Below, one piece after another: positions 55,326 to 64,000 of a stretch of 64,000 nt of DNA. The translations under genes were made by a program, and so were the position numbers. Within the stretch, counting starts at the first letter, position 1. Every line of letters begins with the position of its first letter. This stretch comes from CS4-C045 sp963844115 (lineage in GTDB: Bacteria; Planctomycetota; Planctomycetia; Pirellulales; UBA7805): assembly GCA_963844115.1 (NCBI GenBank), contig CAWJNN010000064.1:1-64000 (forward strand), written 5' to 3'. Below the pieces are notes generated by a model that was not told the DNA's origin, ran no database searches, and saw nothing but the letters and a program-made list of their open reading frames with translations.

Positions 55326-57528
55326 ATCCCGCTGCAATCACAGCCCCTCCATGCGCCTTCCATCTGACCGTCAAACTCCAGTTTTGTGTGTCATACAGTC
55401 TCATGATGCCCCGTGCATCACCCGTCACTAGCCGTTCGCCGTCCGGTGAAAAGCAAACCGTGTTCACGGCGGCTTCGTGACCTTCGAGATCGACGAGAAG
55501 TTCTCCGCCACTGACTTTCCACACCTTGCTCGACCCGTCCGCGCTAGCCGATGCCAATAACTGACCGCCGGGGGCAAAAGCAATGTTCACGACCGTATCC
55601 GAATGCCCCTCCAACTCCCTGATCAGCTTTCCATTCGCGACGTCCCATAGCTTCAACTCACGACCACACGTCGCCAGCAAAGTCTCGGTCGGAGAAAACG
55701 CGACGCCAACAATCGCTTCACCAGTTTGGCTTGGAGTCGCCCTGGCGTCCCCGGTCAGACTGTAGCGAACTTGAAACCCTTCGGTGCCTGCAACTGCCAG
55801 CCACGTGTCAATCGGCGAATAAGCCACCTGGTGAAGTTGGCCAACTTGCATCTGTTTCGAGATCAGCGGAGTGCGCTGCGTAAACGACATTTTTCTTAGC
55901 CGAATATCGCTGCCGCAAACGACCATGGTGCCATCCAAAGACAACGCAACAGACGAGACGCCATAGGAATCGACCTCTAGGGGCGCCCCGAGGGACTCGA
56001 AGGCCGACGCTGCCGCTGTTCGTCGTGGTGTTTGATCATCCGACGGCCCAAGCCCCACGAACTGTCGTAACCTCAATACATCGACCCGATCGTGCACGAG
56101 CGTCAAACCGAGCAGCGCTGCGACGACCACGGGGACGAGCAGCAGTAACCTGCGACGAGCCTTACGCCGCCGTTCGCTTCTCCGACGACGTCGGCTTCGA
56201 CCGCTCGATACCGGACTGGGTCGTGCCGGGGAAGTATCTTGCAACTGTTGCTCGTCGCTGAAGGCAATCGTTTTCTGCGGCGCTGTCTGGTCGCCTGCAG
56301 GTCTAATACCCGATGGCATGGCGGGCTGCGCTCTGTCAACGGCCGTCGGTAGCGGTCGTGACTCGGTAACGGCTCCGCGCGAGATCTTCCCCGCCAGCCC
56401 GGACATGTCGGCGATCGTTACCGCTTCGTGCCGCCCGCCGCCCTGATCGACCAACTTGTTCTCGGCGGCGTGTTCCCTGGCGCAGGCTTCAAGCGCTGCG
56501 ATGACTTCTGTCATTGAGCCGTATCGATCTTCAATCCGTTTGGCAACCATCTTCTGAAAAACCGCGTCTAGTTGCTCGGAAACGCCGGGTCGCAGCTTTC
56601 GCAGGCTGGGAATGGGATTTTCGCGGTGCGCGAGTATTCTGTTAACGACACTGTCACCTTGATAGACGCTTCGCGACGTCAAGAGGCTGTAGAGCGTACA
56701 GCCGAGACTGTAGATATCGCTGGGAAAACCGGCCTTGGTCGCATCTTCCGCTTGTTCCGGCGCCATAAAGTCCACGGTGCCCATGATCTGGCCGCTGGCC
56801 GTCAGCGGTGCGTCCGTCGTCAAGTCGGTAGCCGCCTGGGTTAGCCTTGCCAATCCCATGTCGAGAATTTTTACCGTGCCGTCCTTCGCGCGCAGCAAAT
56901 TCGCCGGTTTCAGATCACGATGAATGACCCCTTTTCCGTGCGCGTATTCCAAACCACGAGCGGCCTGTAGAAGGACGCTGAGCGCATCGGAAACCGCCAA
57001 CGCCCCGTCGCGTCGAGTGATCGTGTCCAGGTCCTCGCCATCCACTAGTTGCATCACCAGAAAGACGATACCGTCGGCTTCACCGGCGTCATGCGCGACC
57101 ACGATGTTCGGATGTTCCAATTGCGCCAATGCCTGCATTTCACGGTGAAATCGCTCGACCATGGCCGGCCGGCTCGCAACGTTGGTCGACATCGTCTTGA
57201 GTGCCACTTCGCGCTTTAACCGCGAATGAACCGCGCAGAAGACCTGCCCCATGCCGCCGCTTCCGATGGGATGCAATACGGTGTATTCGCCCAAAACGAG
57301 ACCGCGCGCCCTACCTTCGATCAGCTCCGTTGCCTGGTACTCGGTGAGCCGTTCGGTGCGAACCAGTTCGGCGACAAACTGCTCCGCCGTACCGTCACGT
57401 TGCCGTGCGCACCATTGATTGCATAGCTCGCGCACAGATCGGCCGAAACAAGACGGCTCTCGGCAAGATTCGCGATGATTTGTTTGAAAGAGATACCCAT
57501 TGACTAGCAATCCTCGCACGTCACCCAA
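55108..57528 (-). CDS. Ser/Thr protein kinase with membrane helix and WD40 repeats
   Basis: 806 residues. N-terminal ~75 residues resemble the helical lead of planctomycete kinases (TAEQFVAELVRTERLTEYQA). Kinase: IGSGGMGQVFCAVHSRLKRE (88-107), VALK at 108-111, IHRDLKPANLL, ILDMGLARL (DxG as DMG) and MAPEQAEDA. A Pro/Arg linker and one membrane helix (LLLLVPVVVAALLGLTLV, around 465) precede five to six WD40 repeats (VGVAFSPTETLLATCGRELK, VNIAFAPGGQLLASASADGS). Kinase inside, beta-propeller outside is the expected topology. Its target is unknown. Confidence 0.92.
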   Translation of the reverse strand: MGDVRGLLVNGYLFQTNHRESCREPSCFGRSVRELCNQWCARQRDGTAEQFVAELVRTERLTEYQATELIEGRARGLVLGEYTVLHPIGSGGMGQVFCAVHSRLKREVALKTMSTNVASRPAMVERFHREMQALAQLEHPNIVVAHDAGEADGIVFLVMQLVDGEDLDTITRRDGALAVSDALSVLLQAARGLEYAHGKGVIHRDLKPANLLRAKDGTVKILDMGLARLTQAATDLTTDAPLTASGQIMGTVDFMAPEQAEDATKAGFPSDIYSLGCTLYSLLTSRSVYQGDSVVNRILAHRENPIPSLRKLRPGVSEQLDAVFQKMVAKRIEDRYGSMTEVIAALEACAREHAAENKLVDQGGGRHEAVTIADMSGLAGKISRGAVTESRPLPTAVDRAQPAMPSGIRPAGDQTAPQKTIAFSDEQQLQDTSPARPSPVSSGRSRRRRRSERRRKARRRLLLLVPVVVAALLGLTLVHDRVDVLRLRQFVGLGPSDDQTPRRTAAASAFESLGAPLEVDSYGVSSVALSLDGTMVVCGSDIRLRKMSFTQRTPLISKQMQVGQLHQVAYSPIDTWLAVAGTEGFQVRYSLTGDARATPSQTGEAIVGVAFSPTETLLATCGRELKLWDVANGKLIRELEGHSDTVVNIAFAPGGQLLASASADGSSKVWKVSGGELLVDLEGHEAAVNTVCFSPDGERLVTGDARGIMRLYDTQNWSLTVRWKAHGGAVIAAGFIPETQLLASVGKDSVVRAWGDLKNKPSPIFEQEVEGLTSLAIAAKEKVFAVADRKGRVHLWKKSEPIQDTR

Positions 57529-57701
57529 TTATAACCGCGCACTTGATTCTGCGCAACTATTACGATCGGCCTTCAATCGCTCGCCTCCGAGAGCGGACCG
57601 TCGCCTGCGTCCGGTGGCATCGACTTGTGCCAGGCGACGTTGAGCGCCGTTAAGCGGCTCTTCAACACAGCCCAAGACGGTCGGACCGCCTAAAGGCGGA
57701 A

Positions 57702-59135
57702 CTACGAACCCGGGCGCTTTGGCGAATGCGCGCCGGCGGGTCGTACCATCGTTAACGTTGGTCGGCGATTCGATTTGATGTCGGCGACATGAGCGTCGTA
57801 GGCCCCTTGCAGCCGTTTGACAACTTCGGGATGCTGGTCCGCCACGTTTCTCGTTTCACCAATGTCGGTCGTTGTATCGTACAGCTGCACGGGTTGCGGA
57901 GACGGGTCACGCCCATGCGGAGCGTTTTGTCCATTCTTACCCTCCTGCCATGGATAGAATTTCCACTTGTCCGAGCGAACGGTGCCCGGACCGTGCATCA
58001 GCACGTAGGCTTCGTGGGGACTCTTGGTTCCCTCCCTTCCAGACATCAGCGGCCAGATGTCTTTGCCGTCAATCTTTCGATCCGGCAATTTGCCGCCACA
58101 CAAACGGGCGAGTGTGGGCAGCAGATCGATCGATGCCGCTACCTCGGTGCAGTCCGACCCTGCGGGAATCTTGCCGGGCCACCACATCACGGTAGGCTCG
58201 CGGATTCCACCGTCGTACACGCTTCCTTTCCTGGCCCGCAGAGGTAGCGAAGATCCGACCGCGGCGCCGTTATCGCTGGTAAAGATGACCAGCGTGTTCT
58301 GCGCGATGCCGGCGTCCTTGACCGTTTTCAGCAGTTGGCCTACGGACCAGTCAACTTCTTCGATCGCGTCCCAGATAAGTTTTCCTGTGCGATTCTTAAA
58401 TGCATCGGAGACCGCCAGCGGCAGATGAACCATCGTATGGGGCAAATAGAGGAAAAAGGGTTCCTGTTTGTTGGCTTCAATGAAGCGGATCGCCTCTTCC
58501 GTATAGCGCTTCGTCAACGTTTCCTGATCTGCCGGATACTCGATGACTTCTTCGCCTCGAAACAGCGGCACCCAATCTTTCTTTTTGTGCCCTGCTTTGA
58601 CTTCGTCCAGCGTTAATCCTTCACGTAGGACGATGTCGTCGGCGAGTCGGTTGGCCGGGTCGATCCACATGTCGTTGCTGTAGGGAATGCCATAGTACGA
58701 ATCAAAGCCCTGGTAGGTTGGCAGGCAGGGAGGCAGGTGACCAAGATGCCACTTGCCTACGCAGGCCGTTTTGTAACCAGCGTCTTTCAACATCTCGGCG
58801 ATCGTCACTTCGTCGGGATGCAAACCTTTGTTGCTATCGGGAAACAGCACCGCCTGCATCGCCAGTCGCTGGTAGTGGCAGCCGGTAAGCAGCGCCGTTC
58901 GCGAACCCGAGCAAACGGCGCAGCCGACATAAAAATCATCGAACCGCCGGCCTTCCTTTGCCATCTGATCCAAGTGCGGTGTTTTCGGTCCTGTCGCGCC
59001 GTTAAAACCTACGTCTCCGTAGCCCATGTCGTCGATGAAAATCAGGATGACGTTCGGGTGCGCCGGTGCGGCCTGCAGTTCACAGCTGATGGCCCCAAAC
59101 AGAACGGCAAGGAATAAGGAAATGGAACGTGTCAT
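57702..59135 (-). CDS. Sulfatase (arylsulfatase family), exported
   Basis: About 477 residues from the ATG at 59135 with signal peptide (SISLFLAVLFGAISCELQA). HPNVILIFIDDMGYGDVGF provides the first metal-binding Asp pair (~35-36). VCSGSRTALLTG has the Cys (about residue 75) to be converted to formylglycine; the position after x is Gly where Pro is most usual. KWHLGHLPP, LPHTMVHLPL and IFTSDNGAAVGSS complete the active site. The family hydrolyses sulfate esters of polysaccharides, numerous in planctomycetes. It points away from the sugar ABC operon, sharing the promoter gap, so both may respond to the same sugar. Confidence 0.93.
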   Translation of the reverse strand: MTRSISLFLAVLFGAISCELQAAPAHPNVILIFIDDMGYGDVGFNGATGPKTPHLDQMAKEGRRFDDFYVGCAVCSGSRTALLTGCHYQRLAMQAVLFPDSNKGLHPDEVTIAEMLKDAGYKTACVGKWHLGHLPPCLPTYQGFDSYYGIPYSNDMWIDPANRLADDIVLREGLTLDEVKAGHKKKDWVPLFRGEEVIEYPADQETLTKRYTEEAIRFIEANKQEPFFLYLPHTMVHLPLAVSDAFKNRTGKLIWDAIEEVDWSVGQLLKTVKDAGIAQNTLVIFTSDNGAAVGSSLPLRARKGSVYDGGIREPTVMWWPGKIPAGSDCTEVAASIDLLPTLARLCGGKLPDRKIDGKDIWPLMSGREGTKSPHEAYVLMHGPGTVRSDKWKFYPWQEGKNGQNAPHGRDPSPQPVQLYDTTTDIGETRNVADQHPEVVKRLQGAYDAHVADIKSNRRPTLTMVRPAGAHSPKRPGS

Positions 59136-59373
59136 CGGAGAATGATTCCTATCGGTTTTTCGCCAAAGCGGCAAAGGGCACGCTCGCAAAGTATGATAAG
59201 ACTTTCTGATTCGAATGCGAAGCCGGTTGCCAACTTGGCAAGATTCCAGGCACTCGCCATGGCAAGCCCCTATGTAGATTAGCGCAGATTATTGTTCCAA
59301 AGTCCGCCAGCACATCACGAGAATCGCTTGCCCGATATAAGGTGGGTGCTCGGCGGCCAACTGCTTCCCTATA

Positions 59374-59411
59374 ATCGATGTCTTAAATCGATGTCTTAAA
59401 TCGATGTCTTA
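59374..59411. repeat. 13-bp direct repeat, three copies, upstream of the sugar ABC operon
   Basis: ATCGATGTCTTAA is repeated at 59374-59386, 59387-59399 and (last base changed) 59400-59412. The array ends about 46 bases before the ytfQ-like start, where regulator-binding sites would be expected. Confidence 0.75.
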
Positions 59412-59457
59412 GAAATTTGGGCGGCGCACGTCCGTATTGATCTGTAGGAGAAGAAAA

Positions 59458-60408
59458 ATGACAACGAATCGAATGTCTTTCGGTTTTTTTGCTGTATTGA
59501 TTGCTGCTTTCTTCGCTGGCCCGGATGCCGGCTACTCCGCTGACCTCACCGTCGGTTTTTCCCAAATCGGAGCCGAATCGAGTTGGCGGACTGCAGAGAC
59601 CGCATCGATTCGCGGCGAAGCGAAGAAACGGGGAGTCAATCTAAAATTCTCGGACGCTCAACAAAAACAAGAAAACCAGATCAAGGCCCTTAATGCTTTC
59701 ATCGCACAGGGCGTCGATGCAATCATCTTGGCACCCGTTGTTGAGACGGGATGGGAATCCGTTCTGCGACAGGCAAAAAAACGCAGAATACCGGTTATCC
59801 TGGTCGACCGCGGAGTGAACGCCGACGAAGGACTGTACGCAACGTTGATTGCATCCGATTTTGTCGCCGAGGGCCGGATGGCAGGCGAGTGGCTCGCGAA
59901 GAAACTAAACGACAAGGGAAATATCGTTGAATTGCAAGGAACCCCCGGTGCGGCGCCGGCGATCGATCGCAAGAAAGGTTTTGAAGAGGCCATTGCCAAG
60001 CGTTCCGGCATGAAGATCATCAAGTCTCAAACCGGCGAATTCACTCTGGCGAAAGGCAAAGAAGTCATGCAGGCGTTCCTCAAGGCGGAAGGCGATAATA
60101 TCAATGCCGTCTACGCGCACAATGACGATATGGCGCTGGGCGCGATTCAAGCGATTGAGGAGGCCGGTAAAAAACCAGGAAAGGATATCATCGTCGTATC
60201 CATCGACGGCGTGAAAGGGGCCTTCGAGGCTATGGTCGCCGGAAAATTGAACTGCACCGTCGAATGTAACCCGCTGCTGGGACCGGCCGCCTTCGACGCC
60301 GTCGAAAAGGCGGTGGCCGGTGAAAGTTTGCCGAAAAAAACCATTGTTGAAGATAAAGTCTTCGATCAATCCGTCGCGAAAGATGTGATTGGCGAGCGGC
60401 AATATTAG
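59458..60408 (+). CDS. ytfQ: Galactofuranose-type sugar ABC transporter, substrate-binding protein (YtfQ-like)
   Basis: 316 residues from the ATG at 59458 (AGGAG at ideal distance). Signal peptide (FGFFAVLIAAFFAGPDAGYS), then LTVGFSQIGAESSWRTAETA, DAIILAPVVETGWESVLRQA, VDRGVNADEGLYATLIASDF, NDDMALGAIQAIEEAG and IVVSIDGVKGAFEAMVAGKL. These are the repeated lobes of the ribose/galactofuranose-binding family; TxSxAExxWR-type start and DRGV match YtfQ. First gene of the operon; an inverted repeat follows its stop. Confidence 0.92.
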   Translation: MTTNRMSFGFFAVLIAAFFAGPDAGYSADLTVGFSQIGAESSWRTAETASIRGEAKKRGVNLKFSDAQQKQENQIKALNAFIAQGVDAIILAPVVETGWESVLRQAKKRRIPVILVDRGVNADEGLYATLIASDFVAEGRMAGEWLAKKLNDKGNIVELQGTPGAAPAIDRKKGFEEAIAKRSGMKIIKSQTGEFTLAKGKEVMQAFLKAEGDNINAVYAHNDDMALGAIQAIEEAGKKPGKDIIVVSIDGVKGAFEAMVAGKLNCTVECNPLLGPAAFDAVEKAVAGESLPKKTIVEDKVFDQSVAKDVIGERQY

Positions 60409-60423
60409 GCATTGTCTCAGAAC

Positions 60424-60498
60424 CCGTACGATGGGTCTCCGAAGCCGTCGAAAACGCAACTAAATGGCAGGCGACGGCTTCGGAGACCCATCGTACGG
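60424..60498. repeat. 27-bp perfect inverted repeat between ytfQ and ytfR
   Basis: 60424-60450 (CCGTACGATGGGTCTCCGAA then GCCGTCG) is exactly complementary to 60472-60498, with a 21-base loop. It lies 16 bases after the ytfQ stop. It can lower downstream transcript or protect the ytfQ message; the sequence looks like a dispersed REP palindrome of planctomycetes. Confidence 0.85.
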
Positions 60499-60590
60499 AA
60501 TTGCTTCGGGATGTTTTCCGACAAAGCCAAATTGTTCGGCATCGCTCACCTGTTCAAAACGTCCCGGACTTCGAAAGCAACACAGCCGCG

Positions 60591-62147
60591 ATGGAATCGA
60601 CCGCCACGCCTGAAACACTGGTCGAGATGCGCGGCATCGTGAAGACGTTTCCTGGCGTGCGCGCTTTGGACAAAGTCGACTTAACGCTCCACTCGGGTGA
60701 AATCCACTCGCTGTTGGGCGAAAATGGAGCGGGGAAAAGCACGTTAGTCAAAGTGCTGACGGGCGTCTATCGGCGCGATGCCGGCGACGTCCGACTTGAT
60801 GGCCGCCTGATCTATCCCAAGAGCCCGCTCGACGCGCAGCGGCTGGGCATCGCAACCGTCTATCAGGAAGTCAACCTGATTCCCGAACTATCCGTCGCGG
60901 AAAACCTCTCGATTGGTCGCGAGCCAAGACGACTCGGCTTGATCAACTGGAAGTTGGCACGTCGTCGCGGCACCGAGGCGATGAAGAAGCTGGACCTTGA
61001 GATCGATGTCGACCTACCGGTTAAAAGCCATTCGATCGCAATTCAGCAGCTGGTCGCGATCGCTCGGGCGTTGGACCAACAGGCCAAAGTGCTGGTGTTG
61101 GACGAACCGACAAGTAGTCTCGACGCCGCGGAAGTCAATCAGCTATTCGCCGTGTTGCGACGACTGCGCGAGCGAGGTATGGGCATCGTGTTTATCAGCC
61201 ATTTTCTGGACCAGGTCTACGCTGTCAGCGATCGCATAACCATCTTGCGTAACGGCAAACTGGTCGGCGAATACAAGTCGGACGAACTATCGCGATTGGA
61301 ACTCGTTGGAAAAATGATCGGAAAGGACGTCGAAGCAGTCGCCGAAATGGAGGCGCATCATGCCAGGCCACGGCAGGCAGCGACCGACATCCCGGTCATC
61401 AAAGCCAATAGGCTGCAACGTCGAAACGCCATCGAATCGGTTGATTTCGATATTCGTGAGGGCGAAGTCGTTGGGTTGGCGGGATTACTAGGTTCGGGGC
61501 GAACGGAAACAGCACGGCTGTTGTTCGGCGCCGACGTACCCGATAAAGGAACGATCGTATCGGAAGGAAAAACGGTTCGACGTCATTCGCCGCGGTCTGC
61601 CATTCGGCGCCGCATCGCCTTCGCTCCTGAAGACCGAAAAACCGAAGGCATCATTCCGGACTTAAGTGTTCGTGAGAACATTATCCTGGCGCTTCAGGGC
61701 CAACGCGGTTGGACCCGGCGGATTGGCTACGACCGGCAACAGCAACTGGCCGAGAAATTTATCAAAGCGCTGAATATCGCCACGCCCAATGCAGACAAAC
61801 CGGCGGGACAGCTGTCCGGAGGCAACCAACAAAAAGTGATCCTGGCCCGTTGGTTGGCGATGCAACCGAGACTATTGATCCTGGACGAACCGACACGAGG
61901 AATCGATGTCGGCGCCAAAGCTGAGATCGAAAAGTTAGTTGCCGATCTGTGTTCCGATGGTATGGCCGTGTTATTCATCTCCAGTGAATTGGACGAGGTG
62001 GTACGCGATAGCCATCGCGTCGTCGTGTTACGGGACCGCCGCATGGTGGGTCAATTAGCCGGTGACGACGTCAACTTGCCGAATATCATGCACCTGATTG
62101 CCGCCGAGCCCGATACGCCAGTGCGAGGAGTAGACGCCGATGCGTGA
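60591..62147 (+). CDS. ytfR: Sugar ABC transporter ATP-binding protein (YtfR-like, two ABC domains)
   Basis: 518 residues from the ATG at 60591. First ABC: SLLGENGAGKSTLVKVLTGV (Walker A), signature replaced by SHSIAIQQLVAIARAL, VLVLDEPTSSLDAAE (Walker B). Second ABC: VVGLAGLLGSGRTETARLLF, GQLSGGNQQKVILARWLAMQ (signature), LLILDEPTRGIDVGAKAEIE. This is the one-chain double-ATPase of the RbsA/MglA/YtfR group. Starts before 60591 are in a frame without family similarity. The next gene overlaps it by eight bases. Confidence 0.93.
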   Translation: MESTATPETLVEMRGIVKTFPGVRALDKVDLTLHSGEIHSLLGENGAGKSTLVKVLTGVYRRDAGDVRLDGRLIYPKSPLDAQRLGIATVYQEVNLIPELSVAENLSIGREPRRLGLINWKLARRRGTEAMKKLDLEIDVDLPVKSHSIAIQQLVAIARALDQQAKVLVLDEPTSSLDAAEVNQLFAVLRRLRERGMGIVFISHFLDQVYAVSDRITILRNGKLVGEYKSDELSRLELVGKMIGKDVEAVAEMEAHHARPRQAATDIPVIKANRLQRRNAIESVDFDIREGEVVGLAGLLGSGRTETARLLFGADVPDKGTIVSEGKTVRRHSPRSAIRRRIAFAPEDRKTEGIIPDLSVRENIILALQGQRGWTRRIGYDRQQQLAEKFIKALNIATPNADKPAGQLSGGNQQKVILARWLAMQPRLLILDEPTRGIDVGAKAEIEKLVADLCSDGMAVLFISSELDEVVRDSHRVVVLRDRRMVGQLAGDDVNLPNIMHLIAAEPDTPVRGVDADA

Positions 62148-63141
62148 GACTCTGAAGACCGTACTCTGGCCGGCCGTCGCGCTGCTGGTGCTGTTGGCAT
62201 TCAATTTCTTCGCGAATCCGAATTTTTTTCATTTGGAGATCGTTGAGGGTCGCATCAGCGGTTCCTTAGTGGACGTTCTTGAACGAGCGGCACCCGTTGT
62301 ACTTTTGTCCCTGGGAATGACACTGGTCATCGCCACCGGTGGGGTCGATCTGTCGGTCGGCGCTGTGATGGCCATGTCGGGTGCGTTGGCGGCGGTACTG
62401 TTGTCGCAAACCGAGGCGTCGCTGACCGTCTTGCTGCTGGCTGCCCTGGGGGTTGCCGCCGTGGCGGGAGCGTGGAACGGATTCCTGGTTTCGGTGATCG
62501 GCATTCAACCGATTGTGGCCACGTTGATTCTGATGGTCGCCGGTCGCGGCATCGCCCAGTTGATGACAGACGGTCAAATCATCACTGTGCGTGGCAGCGA
62601 GGGCTTCAGCTATATCGGCGGTGGAACACTGTTCGGCCTGCCGTTCAGTGTTACGATCGTCGCCAGTGCCGTCATTGCTACCGCCATGTTGACGCGATGG
62701 ACGGCGATGGGATTGTTTATCGAATCGGTTGGCGGAAACGAAATTGCCAGTCGCTATGCGGGCCTGAACGTTCGCTGGATTCGATTCCTGGTCTACACTT
62801 TTTGTGGGTTATGCTCCGGTTTGGCAGGCATCATTTATGCCTCCGACATCACAGCCGCCGATTCGAATAACGCCGGGCTGTATCTTGAACTGGACGCGAT
62901 TCTAGCCGTTGTGATCGGCGGGACCGCCCTGACGGGGGGGCGATTCTATTTGCTGGGATCCGTTCTTGGTGCGCTGATCATTCAAACGTTGGCAACCACG
63001 ATCTTGATGACAAAGATCGGCGACAAGGACATTCCGACAGAGTACAACCTGATCGTCAAAGCCATCGTCGTGCTGGTGGTCTGCCTGTTGCAATCCGCAG
63101 CGCTAAGGGGAATGGTCCTGCGCAAGGCGGTCGACACATGA
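62140..63141 (+). CDS. ytfT: Sugar ABC transporter permease (YtfT-like)
   Basis: 333 residues, about ten membrane helices. LERAAPVVLLSLGMTLVIAT followed by GGVDLSVGAVMAMSGALAAV is the family motif (G-[GI]-D-L-S-V-G) of RbsC/YtfT permeases; VIGGTALTGGRFYLLGSVLG is the later EAA-like loop. Overlaps of eight bases with ytfR and four bases with the following permease indicate coupled translation. Confidence 0.92.
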   Translation: MRETLKTVLWPAVALLVLLAFNFFANPNFFHLEIVEGRISGSLVDVLERAAPVVLLSLGMTLVIATGGVDLSVGAVMAMSGALAAVLLSQTEASLTVLLLAALGVAAVAGAWNGFLVSVIGIQPIVATLILMVAGRGIAQLMTDGQIITVRGSEGFSYIGGGTLFGLPFSVTIVASAVIATAMLTRWTAMGLFIESVGGNEIASRYAGLNVRWIRFLVYTFCGLCSGLAGIIYASDITAADSNNAGLYLELDAILAVVIGGTALTGGRFYLLGSVLGALIIQTLATTILMTKIGDKDIPTEYNLIVKAIVVLVVCLLQSAALRGMVLRKAVDT

Positions 63142-64000
63142 TGCCAAAGCTGCGACCGCAATACGTGCCGATTCTGGCCACGATGGCCGTCTTTCTACTG
63201 TTGTTCTCAGCGGTGTCCGTCCGTTACGGCGGCTTCTTCTCCTGGTTTCAGTTTTCGTCGCTCCTGGCTGACAACGCATCGCTGGGATTGGCGGCCACGG
63301 GGATGACGTTTGTTATTCTCTCCGGAGGCATCGACTTGTCGGTCGGCGCTGTCATTGCGTTAGCCAGTATGTTGATGGCGATGTGCTTGACCCAATGGGA
63401 ACTCTCGCCGCAGGTCGCGATTCCCGTGGTGATGGCGGCCGGTACAGGGTTCGGCGCGGGGATGGGTGCCTTGATACGCTGGTTCCGCCTACCACCTTTT
63501 CTCGTCACCTTAGCCGGTATGTTTCTCGCCCGCGGGATCGCACTGGTTCTGACAAACGACAAAAGGATTTCCATTACTGATCATCCCATCTATGACTGGT
63601 TCTTCGATACGGAAATCGGATGGAGCGATTACCAGTTGCCATTGCCGGCGATTGTGTTCCTGTGCGCAATTTCCCTGGCGATCGTCGTGGCGCGATCGAC
63701 CAGGTTTGGGAGAACCGTCTACGCCGTGGGAGGCAATGAACGTTCGGCCTTGTTGATGGGCTTGCCCGTTGGCCGTACCAAGGTCAAGGTTTATGCACTC
63801 AGCGGACTTTGTGCGGCCACTGGTGGAGTCGTTCACGCGCTGGGGACCGGCGCAGGCGACGCCTCTATTGCGTACATGTTGGAATTGGATGCGATTGCCG
63901 CCGTCGTGATCGGCGGAACGCTTCTTTCCGGCGGCGTCGGCTATGTGTTGGGTACGCTGTTTGGCGTGCTGATCCTGGGTGTGATCATGGTAATTCCCTC
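63138..64000 (+). CDS. yjfF: Sugar ABC transporter permease (YjfF-like), partial at window end
   Basis: At least 287 residues, cut by the end of the window. Starts at the ATG 63138 that overlaps the ytfT stop (ATGA). GLAATGMTFVILSGGIDLSV is the permease motif, with LPPFLVTLAGMFLARGIALV, VYAVGGNERSALLMGLPVGR and VVIGGTLLSGGVGYVLGTLF. With ytfT it forms the heterodimeric channel. Sugar identity (galactofuranose in E. coli) is not certain here. Confidence 0.92.
   Translation, partial: MMPKLRPQYVPILATMAVFLLLFSAVSVRYGGFFSWFQFSSLLADNASLGLAATGMTFVILSGGIDLSVGAVIALASMLMAMCLTQWELSPQVAIPVVMAAGTGFGAGMGALIRWFRLPPFLVTLAGMFLARGIALVLTNDKRISITDHPIYDWFFDTEIGWSDYQLPLPAIVFLCAISLAIVVARSTRFGRTVYAVGGNERSALLMGLPVGRTKVKVYALSGLCAATGGVVHALGTGAGDASIAYMLELDAIAAVVIGGTLLSGGVGYVLGTLFGVLILGVIMVIP

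Overview
The window looks like a chromosome piece from a Planctomycetota bacterium, probably Pirellulales-like. The basis is gene content: a one-Cys sulfatase, Ser/Thr kinases with WD40 or zinc-ribbon tails, DUF1704/QEGLA proteins, REP-associated (Y1/RAYT) transposases with their hairpins, planctomycete-type attC sites and GIxALGG-repeat proteins. No rRNA, tRNA or CRISPR array was found. The first ~1 kb is visibly more GC-rich, carries the 5' end of a secreted TolB/FlgO-like protein, and may be foreign or a chimeric join.

Layout. 1.2-3.2 kb: three attC-like hairpins enclosing two gene cassettes (an SDH-type Clp-fold protease with a small partner; a PIN toxin with its partner), an integron array without an integrase in view. 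3.2-4.15 kb: a broken toxin-antitoxin pair between 33-bp direct repeats. 4.2-7.1 kb: mgtE and a Ser/Thr kinase with zinc-ribbon tail. 7.2-16.7 kb (minus strand): pyruvate carboxylase, N-formylglutamate amidohydrolase-like protein, DUF1704 metallopeptidase and three tandem ATP-grasp ligases. 16.8-19.9 kb: Na+/Ca2+ exchanger, CorC/HlyC protein, DksA/TraR zinc finger. 20-27.4 kb: a graveyard of truncated genes (acyltransferase, serine recombinase, RAYT, SPINDLY-type glycosyltransferase), several orphan proteins and one RAYT element with terminal inverted repeats. 27.8-34.2 kb: pgsB-pgsC-pgsW for poly-gamma-glutamate, an agmatine-deiminase-family protein and PTS enzyme I. 34.2-38.1 kb: a small secreted protein, an MFS transporter and a flavoprotein. 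38.2-49.5 kb: a second DUF1704 gene, a double-Y1 transposase with REP hairpins, an MscS channel, CorA, a third DUF1704 remnant, a broken AbiEii-like pair, an M14-type deacylase and a methyltransferase-(D-Ala-D-Ala ligase) fusion. 50.4-59.1 kb: sigma-54 response regulator, orphan proteins, a WD40 kinase and a sulfatase. 59.4-64 kb: a ytfQ-ytfR-ytfT-yjfF-like sugar ABC importer, cut by the window end.

The best candidate for an undescribed system is the group of amide-bond makers and breakers: NFGA-like hydrolase, DUF1704 peptidase (the family of the animal tubulin carboxypeptidase MATCAP) and three ATP-grasp ligases at 7.2-13.2 kb, plus a second DUF1704, an M14 deacylase and a methyltransferase-ligase at 38-49.5 kb. 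Remnants suggest that the second set came from a duplicated, partly deleted locus. A ligase/carboxypeptidase pair could add and remove terminal residues on a protein or peptide; that role is inference.

Quality caution: at least thirteen genes or gene remnants are interrupted by single-base indels, mostly in short homopolymers, each repaired by one base. This pattern fits uncorrected sequencing error better than mass pseudogenisation. It also creates a false 1020-residue triple fusion at 46.4-49.5 kb.
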